From the NCBI GenBank assembly GCA_038323965.1, contig JBBQHM010000049.1, positions 1 to 15,609 on the forward strand: a stretch of DNA of 15,609 nucleotides. The letters are read 5' to 3'. Under the pieces are notes generated by a model. The model searched no databases. It saw nothing but the letters and a program-made list of their open reading frames with translations, and was not told where the DNA came from. Position numbers and translations under genes: made by a program. Positions within the stretch are counted from its first letter, which is position 1. Each line of letters begins with the position of its first letter. Source of the stretch: JBBQHM01 sp038323965 (GTDB lineage Bacteria > Verrucomicrobiota > Verrucomicrobiia > Chthoniobacterales > UBA10450). This document shows positions 6,957 through 13,319 of the stretch, in pieces.

Positions 6957-8996
6957 TTATCTCGCGGCGCGCGCTTCCGCATCGGCGTGAAGCCAGTTCC
7001 AGAGCGCATCGAGACGGGCGCCGATATTGTTCTTACACTCCGCAAGCTCCTGGTCGGTGAACGGAGAGCCGGCCGGACGCCGCTGGCCGAAGAGGTAGAA
7101 TTTGATTTTGGGCTCCGTGCCGGAACCGCGGACGGCGATGCGGGTCTGATCTTCGAGCTGGAAGATCAGCATTTTCTCTTTTGGAATCAGGTCGCCCTCG
7201 ACGTCGTGAATCGTATCGCGCTCGAAGTTCATGATCGCCACGACTTTGCGGCCGAGCATTTCGGAGGCGGGAGCAGCGACATACGACTCGAGCAGTCTGC
7301 TTATCCTGGCCGCACCATCTGCACCTTCGAAAGTAAGTGACGTATTTTTTTCTTCGAAGTATCCGAATGTCTTGAATACCTCATCGAGCAGCTCATCGAG
7401 AGTTTGGTCTTTCGATTTAGCGAAGGCAGCGACTTCGCAGAACATCGCGGTCGCGCCGTTGCCATCCTTGTCGCGGACGAAATCGGCGCCGCTGTAACCG
7501 TAGCTTTCTTCGCCGCCGAAAATGTAGAACGAAGACGACGACAGACGTGCCGCGCGCGTCTCGTCCTCGGACATCTCATGGTAAGGACGGCGCGCTGCGC
7601 CGTCCTGGAGGGATATGCTTCTGCATGTCCGCGGACGATCGGGAGCTCGTCCCTCCGTCGAATGTGCGAGTCCTAACGCTCCCTCGTATTTCCCGAGCTT
7701 TGCGCCGATATATTTGAATCCAGTCAGCGTCTCGACACAGCGGAGCCCGAAATGTTCTGCGATGGCCTTCTGCAAATCGGTGGTGACGAAAGTCTTGATG
7801 ATGACGCCGCGGGAAGCGTTCGCCCGATCCAGAATGCCGCGACCGAACAGAGTCTTGGCGCGGTAATAAGCCATCAACGAACCGATCTGATTTCCGGTGA
7901 GCAATTTCATATCGCCCGCTCGCGTCCGAACCGCCACGCCCATCCGATCGCAATCCGGGTCGGTGGCGATCACCAGATCGGCGCCGTCGCGTTGGGCCTG
8001 TTCAATCCCAAGCTGCAACGCTTCCGCATTCTCGGGATTAGGTGATTTCACCGTCGGAAAGCGCCCATCGAACTCGTCCTGGGCGGCGACCACGTCCAGC
8101 GCGAACCCGAGCCGCTGGAGCAACGGCTTGATGATGACGCCGCCCGTGCCGTGGATGGGCGTAAAGACGATGCGCAGATCGCGCTGTGACTTCACCAGTG
8201 CCGGATCCAGAATCAATGTCGCCAGTCTTTCGAGGTAAGCATCGTCGATCTCGCGGCCAAGGGACTCGATCCGGCCGCGTTCCGCGGCAACTAACAACTC
8301 GTAGGCTTCGCCCACGATCGCGTTCACTCGGTTGATGATGCCGCTGGCATGCGGCTCGACCACTTGCGCGCCGTCGTTGAAGTAAACCTTAAATCCGTTG
8401 TCGTGCGGCGGGTTATGGCTGGCAGTGATAACGACGCCGGCGCTGGCGTTGAGATGCCGCACTGCGAAGGAGAGCTCGGGAGTCGAGCGCGGGCCCTCAA
8501 ACACGACCGCGTCGCAACCGTGTTCGGAAGCGACTTTTGCCGACAGCGCCGCGAAGTCGCGCGAGAAATGACGAGTATCATGAGCGATAACGAACTTCGG
8601 CCTCCCCAAAAGCTTTTCACGTTTTCGCCACTCATGCAGATAGGCCACGAGTCCGCGCGTGGCGCGCGCGATGTTATAAAAATTCATCGCGTTCGTGCCG
8701 ACGCAGGGGAATTCCGGTCGGCCGAGCGGGTCAGGTGTTCCGCGCTCTGCGGCAGTCACCACCTTTCCGATGGTGCGGCCGCGTAATCCGCCTGTGCCAA
8801 ACTTTAGCGTTTGATAAAAGCGATCATTGAGTTCATCCCACCTTCCGTCCGCCACAAGTTCAGACACCGACCTGGCATAAATGTCGGAGATCGCACCGGC
8901 GAGGAGCGCGCGAAGGTTCCGCGCGCTCGCAGGAAGCAGGTCACCACTTCGCTTGGCCGCTTCGATGCGAGCTGAAAGGTCGAGGTCGGAGGACAT
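6957..8996 (-). CDS. Phosphoglucomutase/phosphomannomutase (phospho-sugar mutase)
   Basis: The 679-residue enzyme interconverts hexose 1- and 6-phosphates and feeds glycogen, nucleotide-sugar and envelope polysaccharide synthesis. Visible motifs: catalytic phospho-Ser loop TASHNPPHDNG (S193), Mg-binding DPDCDRMG (D346, D348, D350), sugar-specificity loop GGEESYGY (494-501) and phosphate-binding RGSGTEPKIKF near the C-terminus. The layout fits the PgcA/PGM2-like branch. I chose the ATG at 8996 (MSSDLDLS). The frame is open to 9188, but that extension runs into a hairpin and the neighbouring lipoprotein gene. Residues about 447-471 are encoded by an inserted palindromic repeat (see the repeat entry) that keeps the frame. 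The insert lies between the TGFKYIGAKLGKYE and SEDETRAARL segments, just before the GGEES loop. Whether GlcNAc-P, Man-P or Glc-P is preferred cannot be told from sequence. Confidence 0.93.
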   Translation of the reverse strand: MSSDLDLSARIEAAKRSGDLLPASARNLRALLAGAISDIYARSVSELVADGRWDELNDRFYQTLKFGTGGLRGRTIGKVVTAAERGTPDPLGRPEFPCVGTNAMNFYNIARATRGLVAYLHEWRKREKLLGRPKFVIAHDTRHFSRDFAALSAKVASEHGCDAVVFEGPRSTPELSFAVRHLNASAGVVITASHNPPHDNGFKVYFNDGAQVVEPHASGIINRVNAIVGEAYELLVAAERGRIESLGREIDDAYLERLATLILDPALVKSQRDLRIVFTPIHGTGGVIIKPLLQRLGFALDVVAAQDEFDGRFPTVKSPNPENAEALQLGIEQAQRDGADLVIATDPDCDRMGVAVRTRAGDMKLLTGNQIGSLMAYYRAKTLFGRGILDRANASRGVIIKTFVTTDLQKAIAEHFGLRCVETLTGFKYIGAKLGKYEGALGLAHSTEGRAPDRPRTCRSISLQDGAARRPYHEMSEDETRAARLSSSSFYIFGGEESYGYSGADFVRDKDGNGATAMFCEVAAFAKSKDQTLDELLDEVFKTFGYFEEKNTSLTFEGADGAARISRLLESYVAAPASEMLGRKVVAIMNFERDTIHDVEGDLIPKEKMLIFQLEDQTRIAVRGSGTEPKIKFYLFGQRRPAGSPFTDQELAECKNNIGARLDALWNWLHADAEARAAR
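7584..7656 (-). repeat. Palindromic repeat element inserted in frame in the phosphoglucomutase gene
   Basis: Two adjacent hairpins lie inside the coding region. The first has perfect 10-nt arms (AGGACGGCGC at 7584-7593 and GCGCCGTCCT at 7597-7606) with a 3-nt loop. The second is closed by GGAGGGA (7607-7613) and TCCCTCC (7650-7656) and contains smaller inner palindromes: a CCGCGG site, a 4-nt-arm ATGC..GCAT stem-loop and a GGACGA/TCGTCC stem. Its minus-strand translation (STEGRAPDRPRTCRSISLQD and following) is rich in Arg, Pro and Ser and does not resemble the family, while both flanks do. The arrangement looks like a dispersed repetitive element that landed in a surface loop without breaking the frame, comparable in principle to Rickettsia palindromic elements. 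No second copy is visible in this window. Confidence 0.75.
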
Positions 8997-9053
8997 TGCG
9001 CCAAACCTTGCGGAGCGGAATGCATTTGCAAGCGCCGCGCTGCTACAGCAAAC

Positions 9054-9079
9054 GGCCCCGGGCGTTTCCACTCGGGGCC
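9054..9079 (-). terminator. GC-rich hairpin between the lipoprotein gene and the phosphoglucomutase gene
   Basis: Perfect 7-nt arms GGCCCCG (9054-9060) and CGGGGCC (9073-9079) flank a 12-nt loop, 30 nt after the lipoprotein stop. There is no run of T after the stem on the minus strand, so an intrinsic terminator is only weakly supported. It could equally be a structured leader of the phosphoglucomutase mRNA or an RNA-processing/stability element. Confidence 0.4.
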
Positions 9080-9108
9080 ATCGAGAAACTAACTGATCCT
9101 TTATCCGA

Positions 9109-9381
9109 CTACGCGCTCGGGGATGGAGAAGGCGAAGCGGAATCCGATCCCGCTGGGGATGGAGAAGCGCTTGAGCTCTTCTTGGCACTCGACTTCTTCT
9201 TCGTCGTGGTCGACGTCATCTTCGCGCCGTTGCTGGTGGAGCCGGCTTTCATGCTGGTCGATTTAGTCGTTGTGCTTGCGCTGGTGGAGGTCGTGGTCGT
9301 GGCAGCTGGCTTGTTAGCGCAGGCCGCGATCAACCCGACAGCAGCGATGAGTGCGATCGTTGAAGCGATGGATTTTTTCAT
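9109..9381 (-). CDS. Small Ser/Thr/Lys/Pro-rich lipoprotein
   Basis: A 90-residue protein with a textbook lipoprotein signal: MKKS, then a hydrophobic stretch, then the lipobox I18-A19-A20-C21. The residue after Cys is Ala, so there is no Asp retention signal of the E. coli type and outer-membrane sorting is plausible. The mature part is low complexity: runs of Thr and Ser (ATTTTSTSASTTTKSTS), a Lys/Ser block (KKKSSAKKSSS) and a SPSPSPS tail. It has one acidic residue and no aromatic residue. It is probably disordered, and its function is unknown. The frame is open upstream to 9495, but the ATG at 9381 is chosen because it begins the signal peptide. No Shine-Dalgarno sequence precedes it. Two near-identical GGGGATGGAGAA stretches (9119 and 9155 on the plus strand) show that the tail grew by short duplications. 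Confidence 0.85.
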   Translation of the reverse strand: MKKSIASTIALIAAVGLIAACANKPAATTTTSTSASTTTKSTSMKAGSTSNGAKMTSTTTKKKSSAKKSSSASPSPAGSDSASPSPSPSA

Positions 9382-9502
9382 AGGTTGGTGGTTTGGGCGG
9401 GTAGAATGTCCGGCCGCCCGCGAAACGGCAAGCACGAAGTAGCGCGGCTTTCGACCGTGGCAAAAGGTAGCGGTTACAGGCTGCACGGACGACATTCAAC
9501 TT
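9382..9502. promoter_or_regulatory. Divergent intergenic region between the lipoprotein gene and dinB
   Basis: These 121 nt must hold the start signals for both the leftward lipoprotein gene and the rightward dinB gene, because the two arms of the window diverge here. I could not find a convincing -35/-10 pair on either strand. I also saw no clear LexA box (neither CTGT-N8-ACAG nor GAAC-N4-GTTC), so SOS control of dinB is not supported by what I can see. Confidence 0.35.
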
Positions 9503-10564
9503 ATGCAGGCGGAGTCGCCCCGGCGCGCAATCATTCACCTCGATATGGACTGCTTTTATGCGGCAATCGAAGTGCGCGACAAGCCGACGCTGCGCGGGAA
9601 ACCCGTCGGCGTGGGCGGTGCCCGCGATCGGCGCGGAGTGTTAACGACGTGCAACTACGAGGCGCGCACTTTCGGGGTTCACTCCGCGATGCCGACGTTT
9701 ATGGCATTACAGCGCTGCCCGAAGCTCATCGTCCTGCCGACGAGATTCGACGTCTATCGCCGCGAATCCGCGGTCATTCGCGAGATCATGCATCGCTTCA
9801 CGCCGCTCGTGGAAACGCTTTCGCTGGACGAGGCTTACCTCGATGTGAGCGAACACCGCGGCGATCCCGGGCCGCTGGCGGAGGTCATTCGAGGATTGAT
9901 TTACCAAAAAACCAAGCTCACCGCGTCGGCCGGGATTGGTCCGAATAAGCTCGTCGCAAAAATCGCGAGCGACATCAACAAGCCAGACGGCCAGTGCGAA
10001 GTCGCGCCGGATGCGGTCGGCGAATTCATGGCGCCGCTCCCGGTGCGGAAGCTTTGGGGAATCGGAAACGTGACCGAGCAAAGATTGCAGCAACTCGGGA
10101 TCGCGACCTGCGCCGACATGCAACGTTTCACGCGAATTCAATTACAGGAAATGTTCGGTAAGTTTGGACGGGAATTGTTCGATCTTTGCCGCGGGATCGA
10201 CGATCGGCCGGTCGAGCCGCATCGCGCGCGCAAGTCGTTGAGCAACGAGGAGACGTTCTCCATCAATCTCGAGACGCTGGAGCAGTGCGAGGAGAAGCTG
10301 GAGGAATTAGTAGAAGAGCTGGCGGCCGAACTAGCGCAAAAAGAACCGACACGTGCAATTCGCGGCATCTTTGTGAAGCTGAAATTCGCCGATTTCACTC
10401 GCACCACGGCCGACCGAGCCGGAATGTTGCCTGCTCTCCAAAATTTTCATTCGCTCCTGGGCGAAGCATTCGCTCGAACCGGAAAGCAGGTGCGCTTGAT
10501 GGGGGTCGGCGTGCGTTTCGCGGAAAATGTGGCAAGCGAGCCCGCGCAATTGCGGCTACTCTAG
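9503..10564 (+). CDS. dinB: DNA polymerase IV (Y-family translesion polymerase)
   Basis: The 353-residue protein copies damaged DNA with low fidelity. Catalytic carboxylates are D14 (HLDMDCFYAAIE) and D109/E110 (SLDEAYLDV). Y19 occupies the steric-gate position that excludes ribonucleotides. The fingers motif NYEARTFGVHSAMP (51-64) is intact, and the helix-hairpin-helix region with LWGIGNVTEQRLQQLGI (184-200) and the little-finger domain (about 240-345) follow. The extreme C-terminus, QLRLL, fits the QLxLF-type beta-clamp-binding motif, which argues that the protein is full length. The ATG at 9503 has no Shine-Dalgarno sequence. The methyltransferase gene starts 8 nt after its stop, so the two are likely co-transcribed. 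Confidence 0.96.
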   Translation: MQAESPRRAIIHLDMDCFYAAIEVRDKPTLRGKPVGVGGARDRRGVLTTCNYEARTFGVHSAMPTFMALQRCPKLIVLPTRFDVYRRESAVIREIMHRFTPLVETLSLDEAYLDVSEHRGDPGPLAEVIRGLIYQKTKLTASAGIGPNKLVAKIASDINKPDGQCEVAPDAVGEFMAPLPVRKLWGIGNVTEQRLQQLGIATCADMQRFTRIQLQEMFGKFGRELFDLCRGIDDRPVEPHRARKSLSNEETFSINLETLEQCEEKLEELVEELAAELAQKEPTRAIRGIFVKLKFADFTRTTADRAGMLPALQNFHSLLGEAFARTGKQVRLMGVGVRFAENVASEPAQLRLL

Positions 10565-10572
10565 ATATCGCG

Positions 10573-11016
10573 ATGGAATCGAAGCTTAAACTCGTCTCCT
10601 TCGCCGCCTTCGCCGCGCTTGTCGCCGTCGTCGGTTACCTGGTAGCGCAAGGCATCGTTCTCGCGGCCAATCCCGCGCTGCTGGCGGTTCAGCTTCTCGC
10701 CGTCATCCTGATGGTGTGGGCTCGCCTCACGTTCGGGAGACGAAGCTTTCACGCGACGGCGGATCCAACCGCCGGTGGCCTCGTCACGAACGGGCCCTAC
10801 GCCTACATCCGGCATCCGATCTACGCGGCCATATTGTTTTTCATGACCGCGACACTTCTCGATCACCGGAGCGCGCTCAGCCTTGCCCTTGTCATCGTCG
10901 TCGCTCTCGCTGTCATCGCTCGAGCGTTCAGTGAAGAGCGGCTTTTGCGGGCCCGCTATCCCGAATACGACACCTACGCGCGGCGGACGAAGCGCTTCGT
11001 CCCGTTTCTTTGGTAG
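10573..11016 (+). CDS. ICMT/PEMT-like membrane methyltransferase
   Basis: A 147-residue membrane protein with hydrophobic segments near 6-30, 36-52, 83-97 and 101-118. It carries the hallmark of the isoprenylcysteine carboxyl methyltransferase/phospholipid methyltransferase group, NGPYAYIRHPIYAAIL (73-88), and the conserved C-terminal EERLLRARYPEYDTYARRTKR (121-141, SAM-binding region). In bacteria such proteins methylate lipids or small metabolites, and the substrate here is unknown. The ATG at 10573 lies 8 nt after dinB. A longer open frame reaches back to 10186, but that part overlaps dinB in another frame and is not credible. Confidence 0.9.
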   Translation: MESKLKLVSFAAFAALVAVVGYLVAQGIVLAANPALLAVQLLAVILMVWARLTFGRRSFHATADPTAGGLVTNGPYAYIRHPIYAAILFFMTATLLDHRSALSLALVIVVALAVIARAFSEERLLRARYPEYDTYARRTKRFVPFLW

Positions 11017-11462
11017 CGATCGAGGAAAGGCAGAATAAAAATGTCAAATGTTTAGACACGACCCTGCTTCTTCCGGCTCATGGGCCGTTCGGTTTTGACC
11101 GCTGCGAGCTACGCTTGGAGCGCCTTAAGAGCGTCAACCTCCCGCCATTGCCGGACTTAAAGACCTACGGCATGTTCCTAAACGACACGCGCACTTCAAT
11201 CAACGTACGATTCGCGACTCCGACTGGAGATTCTGAAGCTTCAAGAATTCATCCCCATACCACCAGTTCCAAGATGGTAATTTGGAAAGGAAAAGTCATC
11301 GCGACGAATGAGGACGGGAAAATATTGGCTGAGGGAATGCTAATCCGTCCTAGCGATAAACAAAATTTCGATGCGCACTCGCGAATATACTATTACCGGA
11401 TTACTGCGGGAAAGATCGACTCAGCCTCCGCTACGGAAGCCCATAGATGGCACAAGCCGTAA
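11010..11462 (+). CDS. Hypothetical ORF in an AT-richer island, start uncertain
   Basis: I do not recognise this ORF. The longest form (150 residues) begins with TTG at 11010 and overlaps the methyltransferase stop by 7 nt. A form from ATG 11172 would give 96 residues starting MFLNDTRTSINVRF. The first 20 codons run through a palindrome-like motif (AATAAAAATGTC and following, from 11034), which suggests the 5' part is not original coding sequence. The second half (MVIWKGKVIATNEDGKILAE, then YYYRITAGK) reads like strands of a small beta-rich protein. Base composition is near 50% GC against roughly 60% for the neighbours, hinting at foreign origin. It may be a gene, a truncated gene or cargo of a lost mobile element. 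Confidence 0.45.
   Translation: MVAIEERQNKNVKCLDTTLLLPAHGPFGFDRCELRLERLKSVNLPPLPDLKTYGMFLNDTRTSINVRFATPTGDSEASRIHPHTTSSKMVIWKGKVIATNEDGKILAEGMLIRPSDKQNFDAHSRIYYYRITAGKIDSASATEAHRWHKP
11034..11065 (+). repeat. Palindrome-like motif at the left edge of the AT-richer island
   Basis: The stretch contains TGTCAAA..TTTAGACA, an imperfect inverted repeat with arms TGTC/GACA, and ends in GACCCT. GACCCT is the reverse complement of AGGGTC at 11475-11480, at the other end of the island. It resembles remnants left by IS200/REP-type elements as far as I remember, but no transposase is present. Confidence 0.35.
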
Positions 11463-11661
11463 GCGGGGTAAAATAGGGTCTGATTGCCTGAGCGGTGGTC
11501 GCTGGCTATTTTCCCGGCGGCCGCGCCGCGGGCGCCCGCCGGTGGCGGCCGAAAGGCGGTTACGGCGGCGGCGGTACGAAGTGTGTCACGCCGTCGAGAC
11601 TCAGGGCGAAAACGATTTGCCTCCCGCCCTCTTCGCTGCTTAGTGCTCCGCAACCCGCGCG
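11463..11661. other. Non-coding spacer upstream of sucC with GC-rich inverted repeats
   Basis: No gene is visible. The spacer begins with an ATAGGGTCTGAT motif (11473-11484). It then holds nested GC-rich palindromes: GCGGGCGCCCGC (11528-11539, perfect), CCGGCGG/CCGCCGG (11514-11520 with 11536-11542) and GGCCGC/GCGGCC (11519-11524 with 11545-11550). These stems are mutually exclusive. They could end upstream transcription or structure the leader of the sucC operon, whose promoter should lie here. I see no clear -35/-10 pair and no Shine-Dalgarno sequence before the sucC ATG. Confidence 0.45.
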
Positions 11662-12858
11662 ATGAATATTCACGAGTATCAAGCGAAGGAATTGCTTCAA
11701 AAGTTTGGCGTAGCGACGACGCTCGGACGTGTCGCCTCCACGGCGGATGAGGCGGAGCAAATCGCAAAGGGAATCGCGCCCGCAGAAATCGTGGTGAAGG
11801 CACAAGTGCACGCCGGCGGCCGCGGGAAGGGGACCTTCGCGAACGGCTTCAAAGGCGGCGTGCAAATTGTAAAAACCGCCGACGAAGCGCGTGCTGTTGC
11901 GGGAAAAATGCTGGGGCAGACGCTCGTGACGCACCAGACCGGGCCGGAGGGACGGCTGGTGAACAAGGTGCTCGTGGCAGAATCAGCGCATATCGCGCGC
12001 GAGATTTACTTCGCGATTCTGGTCGATCGCGCGACAGGTGCGCCCCTCGTCGTGGCCAGCACGGAGGGCGGCGTGGAAATCGAAACGGTGGCAGAAAAAT
12101 CGCCCGAAAAGATCATGCGCGAATCAGTCGATCCGCTCGCGGGTCTGCAGCCGTTTCAGGCCCGTAAACTGGCGAAACAACTGGGCTTTGAATCGTCGCA
12201 GATCAAAGCCGCGGCGAAGTTATTCGAGGGCCTCTATCGCACATTCATAGATTCGGACTGCTCGATGGTGGAAGTAAACCCACTGGTGGTGACGACCACG
12301 GGAGAGGTGCTGGCGCTTGATGCAAAATTCAACTTCGATGACAACGCGCTTTATCGACATCCGGAAATCGCGGCGATGCGCGATAGCGCCGAGGAAGATC
12401 CTCGCGAAGTGGAAGCCTCCAAACATGGACTCAACTACATCGGTCTCGACGGCAATATTGCCTGCCTCGTGAACGGCGCCGGTCTCGCGATGGCAACAAT
12501 GGACATCATTAAATTCTATGGCGGAAGCCCAGCGAATTTTCTCGATGTCGGCGGCAGCGCGACCGAGCAGCAGGTGACCGAAGCCTTCAAGATTCTCGTC
12601 GCTGACCATAGGGTGGAAGCGATCCTGGTGAATATTTTCGGAGGAATCGCAAAGTGCGACGTGATCGCCCAGGGAATCATCAGCGCGGCGAAAGCGGTCG
12701 GCCTTTCCATTCCACTTGTCGTTAGACTCGAGGGAACCAACGTGGCGGAAGGAAAAAAGTTACTTGCTGCCAGCGGGTTGAAAGTCATCACCGCCGAAGA
12801 CCTCGGCGACGCCGCGCAAAAAGCCGTCGCGGCGGCCAGGGAGAAAAAAAACAAATGA
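11662..12858 (+). CDS. sucC: Succinyl-CoA synthetase (succinate-CoA ligase, ADP-forming), beta subunit
   Basis: Together with SucD this converts succinyl-CoA to succinate with formation of ATP or GTP in the TCA cycle. The 398-residue length is normal. The protein opens MNIHEYQAKELLQKFGV and has the ATP-grasp glycine-rich segment KAQVHAGGRGKGTF (46-59), the Mg/nucleotide region SMVEVNPLV (201-209) and the C-terminal phosphate-binding loop NFLDVGGSAT (292-301) with NIFGGIAKCD (324-333). The ATG at 11662 gives exactly the conserved N-terminus. The stop overlaps the next gene by ATGA, which suggests translational coupling to the VOC gene. Confidence 0.97.
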   Translation: MNIHEYQAKELLQKFGVATTLGRVASTADEAEQIAKGIAPAEIVVKAQVHAGGRGKGTFANGFKGGVQIVKTADEARAVAGKMLGQTLVTHQTGPEGRLVNKVLVAESAHIAREIYFAILVDRATGAPLVVASTEGGVEIETVAEKSPEKIMRESVDPLAGLQPFQARKLAKQLGFESSQIKAAAKLFEGLYRTFIDSDCSMVEVNPLVVTTTGEVLALDAKFNFDDNALYRHPEIAAMRDSAEEDPREVEASKHGLNYIGLDGNIACLVNGAGLAMATMDIIKFYGGSPANFLDVGGSATEQQVTEAFKILVADHRVEAILVNIFGGIAKCDVIAQGIISAAKAVGLSIPLVVRLEGTNVAEGKKLLAASGLKVITAEDLGDAAQKAVAAAREKKNK

Positions 12859-13214
12859 TCAGGGAAATCGCATTTGTCGGGTCGCCTGTGACCGATATTC
12901 CACGGGCTCGAAAATTTTACGAAGAAATCATCGGGCTCACCGCTCCGGAAGTGGATCTCGACGCTAAATGGATCGAGTACGAGGTTGGCAACGCGACGTT
13001 CGGGATCGGCGACTATGGCGACATGTGGCGTCCCAGCACCGGCGGCACCATGGCGGCATTCGAGAGCGACGACGTGGACGCCTTGATGGAACGCGTGAAG
13101 AAGAGCGGCGCCGAAGTGGTGCTCGAGTTAATGGATTCACCCGTCTGCCGTTTTGGCATCGTGCTCGATCCCGATGGCAACAGTGTGATGCTGCACCAAC
13201 GCAAGGCGGATTAA
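12855..13214 (+). CDS. VOC-superfamily (glyoxalase-like) protein without the usual metal ligands
   Basis: The 119-residue protein has the two beta-alpha-beta-beta-beta halves of the vicinal oxygen chelate fold: EIAFVGSPVTDIPRARKFYEEIIGL in the first half and AAFESDDVDALMERVKKSGAEV with VLDPDGNSVMLHQ in the second. Usual metal-ligand positions appear changed: Phe7 where His is common, no His in AAFESDD, and Met112 where DPDGNxxE has Glu. A metal-dependent glyoxalase I, dioxygenase or methylmalonyl-CoA epimerase is therefore unlikely. A ligand-binding or non-catalytic role is more plausible. Its start overlaps the sucC stop (ATGA) and it precedes sucD by 105 nt, so it is in the TCA transcript. 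Its role there is unknown. Confidence 0.9.
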   Translation: MIREIAFVGSPVTDIPRARKFYEEIIGLTAPEVDLDAKWIEYEVGNATFGIGDYGDMWRPSTGGTMAAFESDDVDALMERVKKSGAEVVLELMDSPVCRFGIVLDPDGNSVMLHQRKAD

Positions 13215-13247
13215 CCACTTTGCTGAACAGGAAGCAGGACGAATTTG

Positions 13248-13293
13248 AAAGCCAGAAATTCCTTCAAAGAACTGCTTTCCGGTTTCTGGCTTT
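13248..13293 (+). promoter_or_regulatory. Perfect 11-nt inverted repeat between the VOC gene and sucD
   Basis: Arms AAAGCCAGAAA (13248-13258) and TTTCTGGCTTT (13283-13293) match perfectly across a 24-nt loop, 27 nt before the sucD ATG. No long T-run follows, only an AT-rich stretch (CTTTTAAATTTAACTT). It could be a partial terminator, an RNA-processing site that sets SucC:SucD levels, or a protein-binding site near an internal promoter. The sequence cannot decide between these. Confidence 0.5.
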
Positions 13294-13319
13294 GTGGCTT
13301 TTAAATTTAACTTCTTCTC

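Noticed and set aside
8997..9188. N-terminal extension of the phosphoglucomutase
   Set aside because: It reads through a GC-rich hairpin and into the lipoprotein gene in another frame; its composition is Arg/Pro-rich shadow-like.
9382..9502. SOS/LexA control of dinB
   Set aside because: No recognisable LexA box of either the E. coli or the Bacillus type is present in the divergent region.
11393..11803. 136-residue minus-strand ORF over the sucC leader
   Set aside because: Arg-rich, overlaps the conserved sucC start antisense, and is generated by the GC-rich palindromes.
12220..12609. 129-residue minus-strand ORF inside sucC
   Set aside because: Antisense shadow of conserved sucC sequence with no recognisable features.
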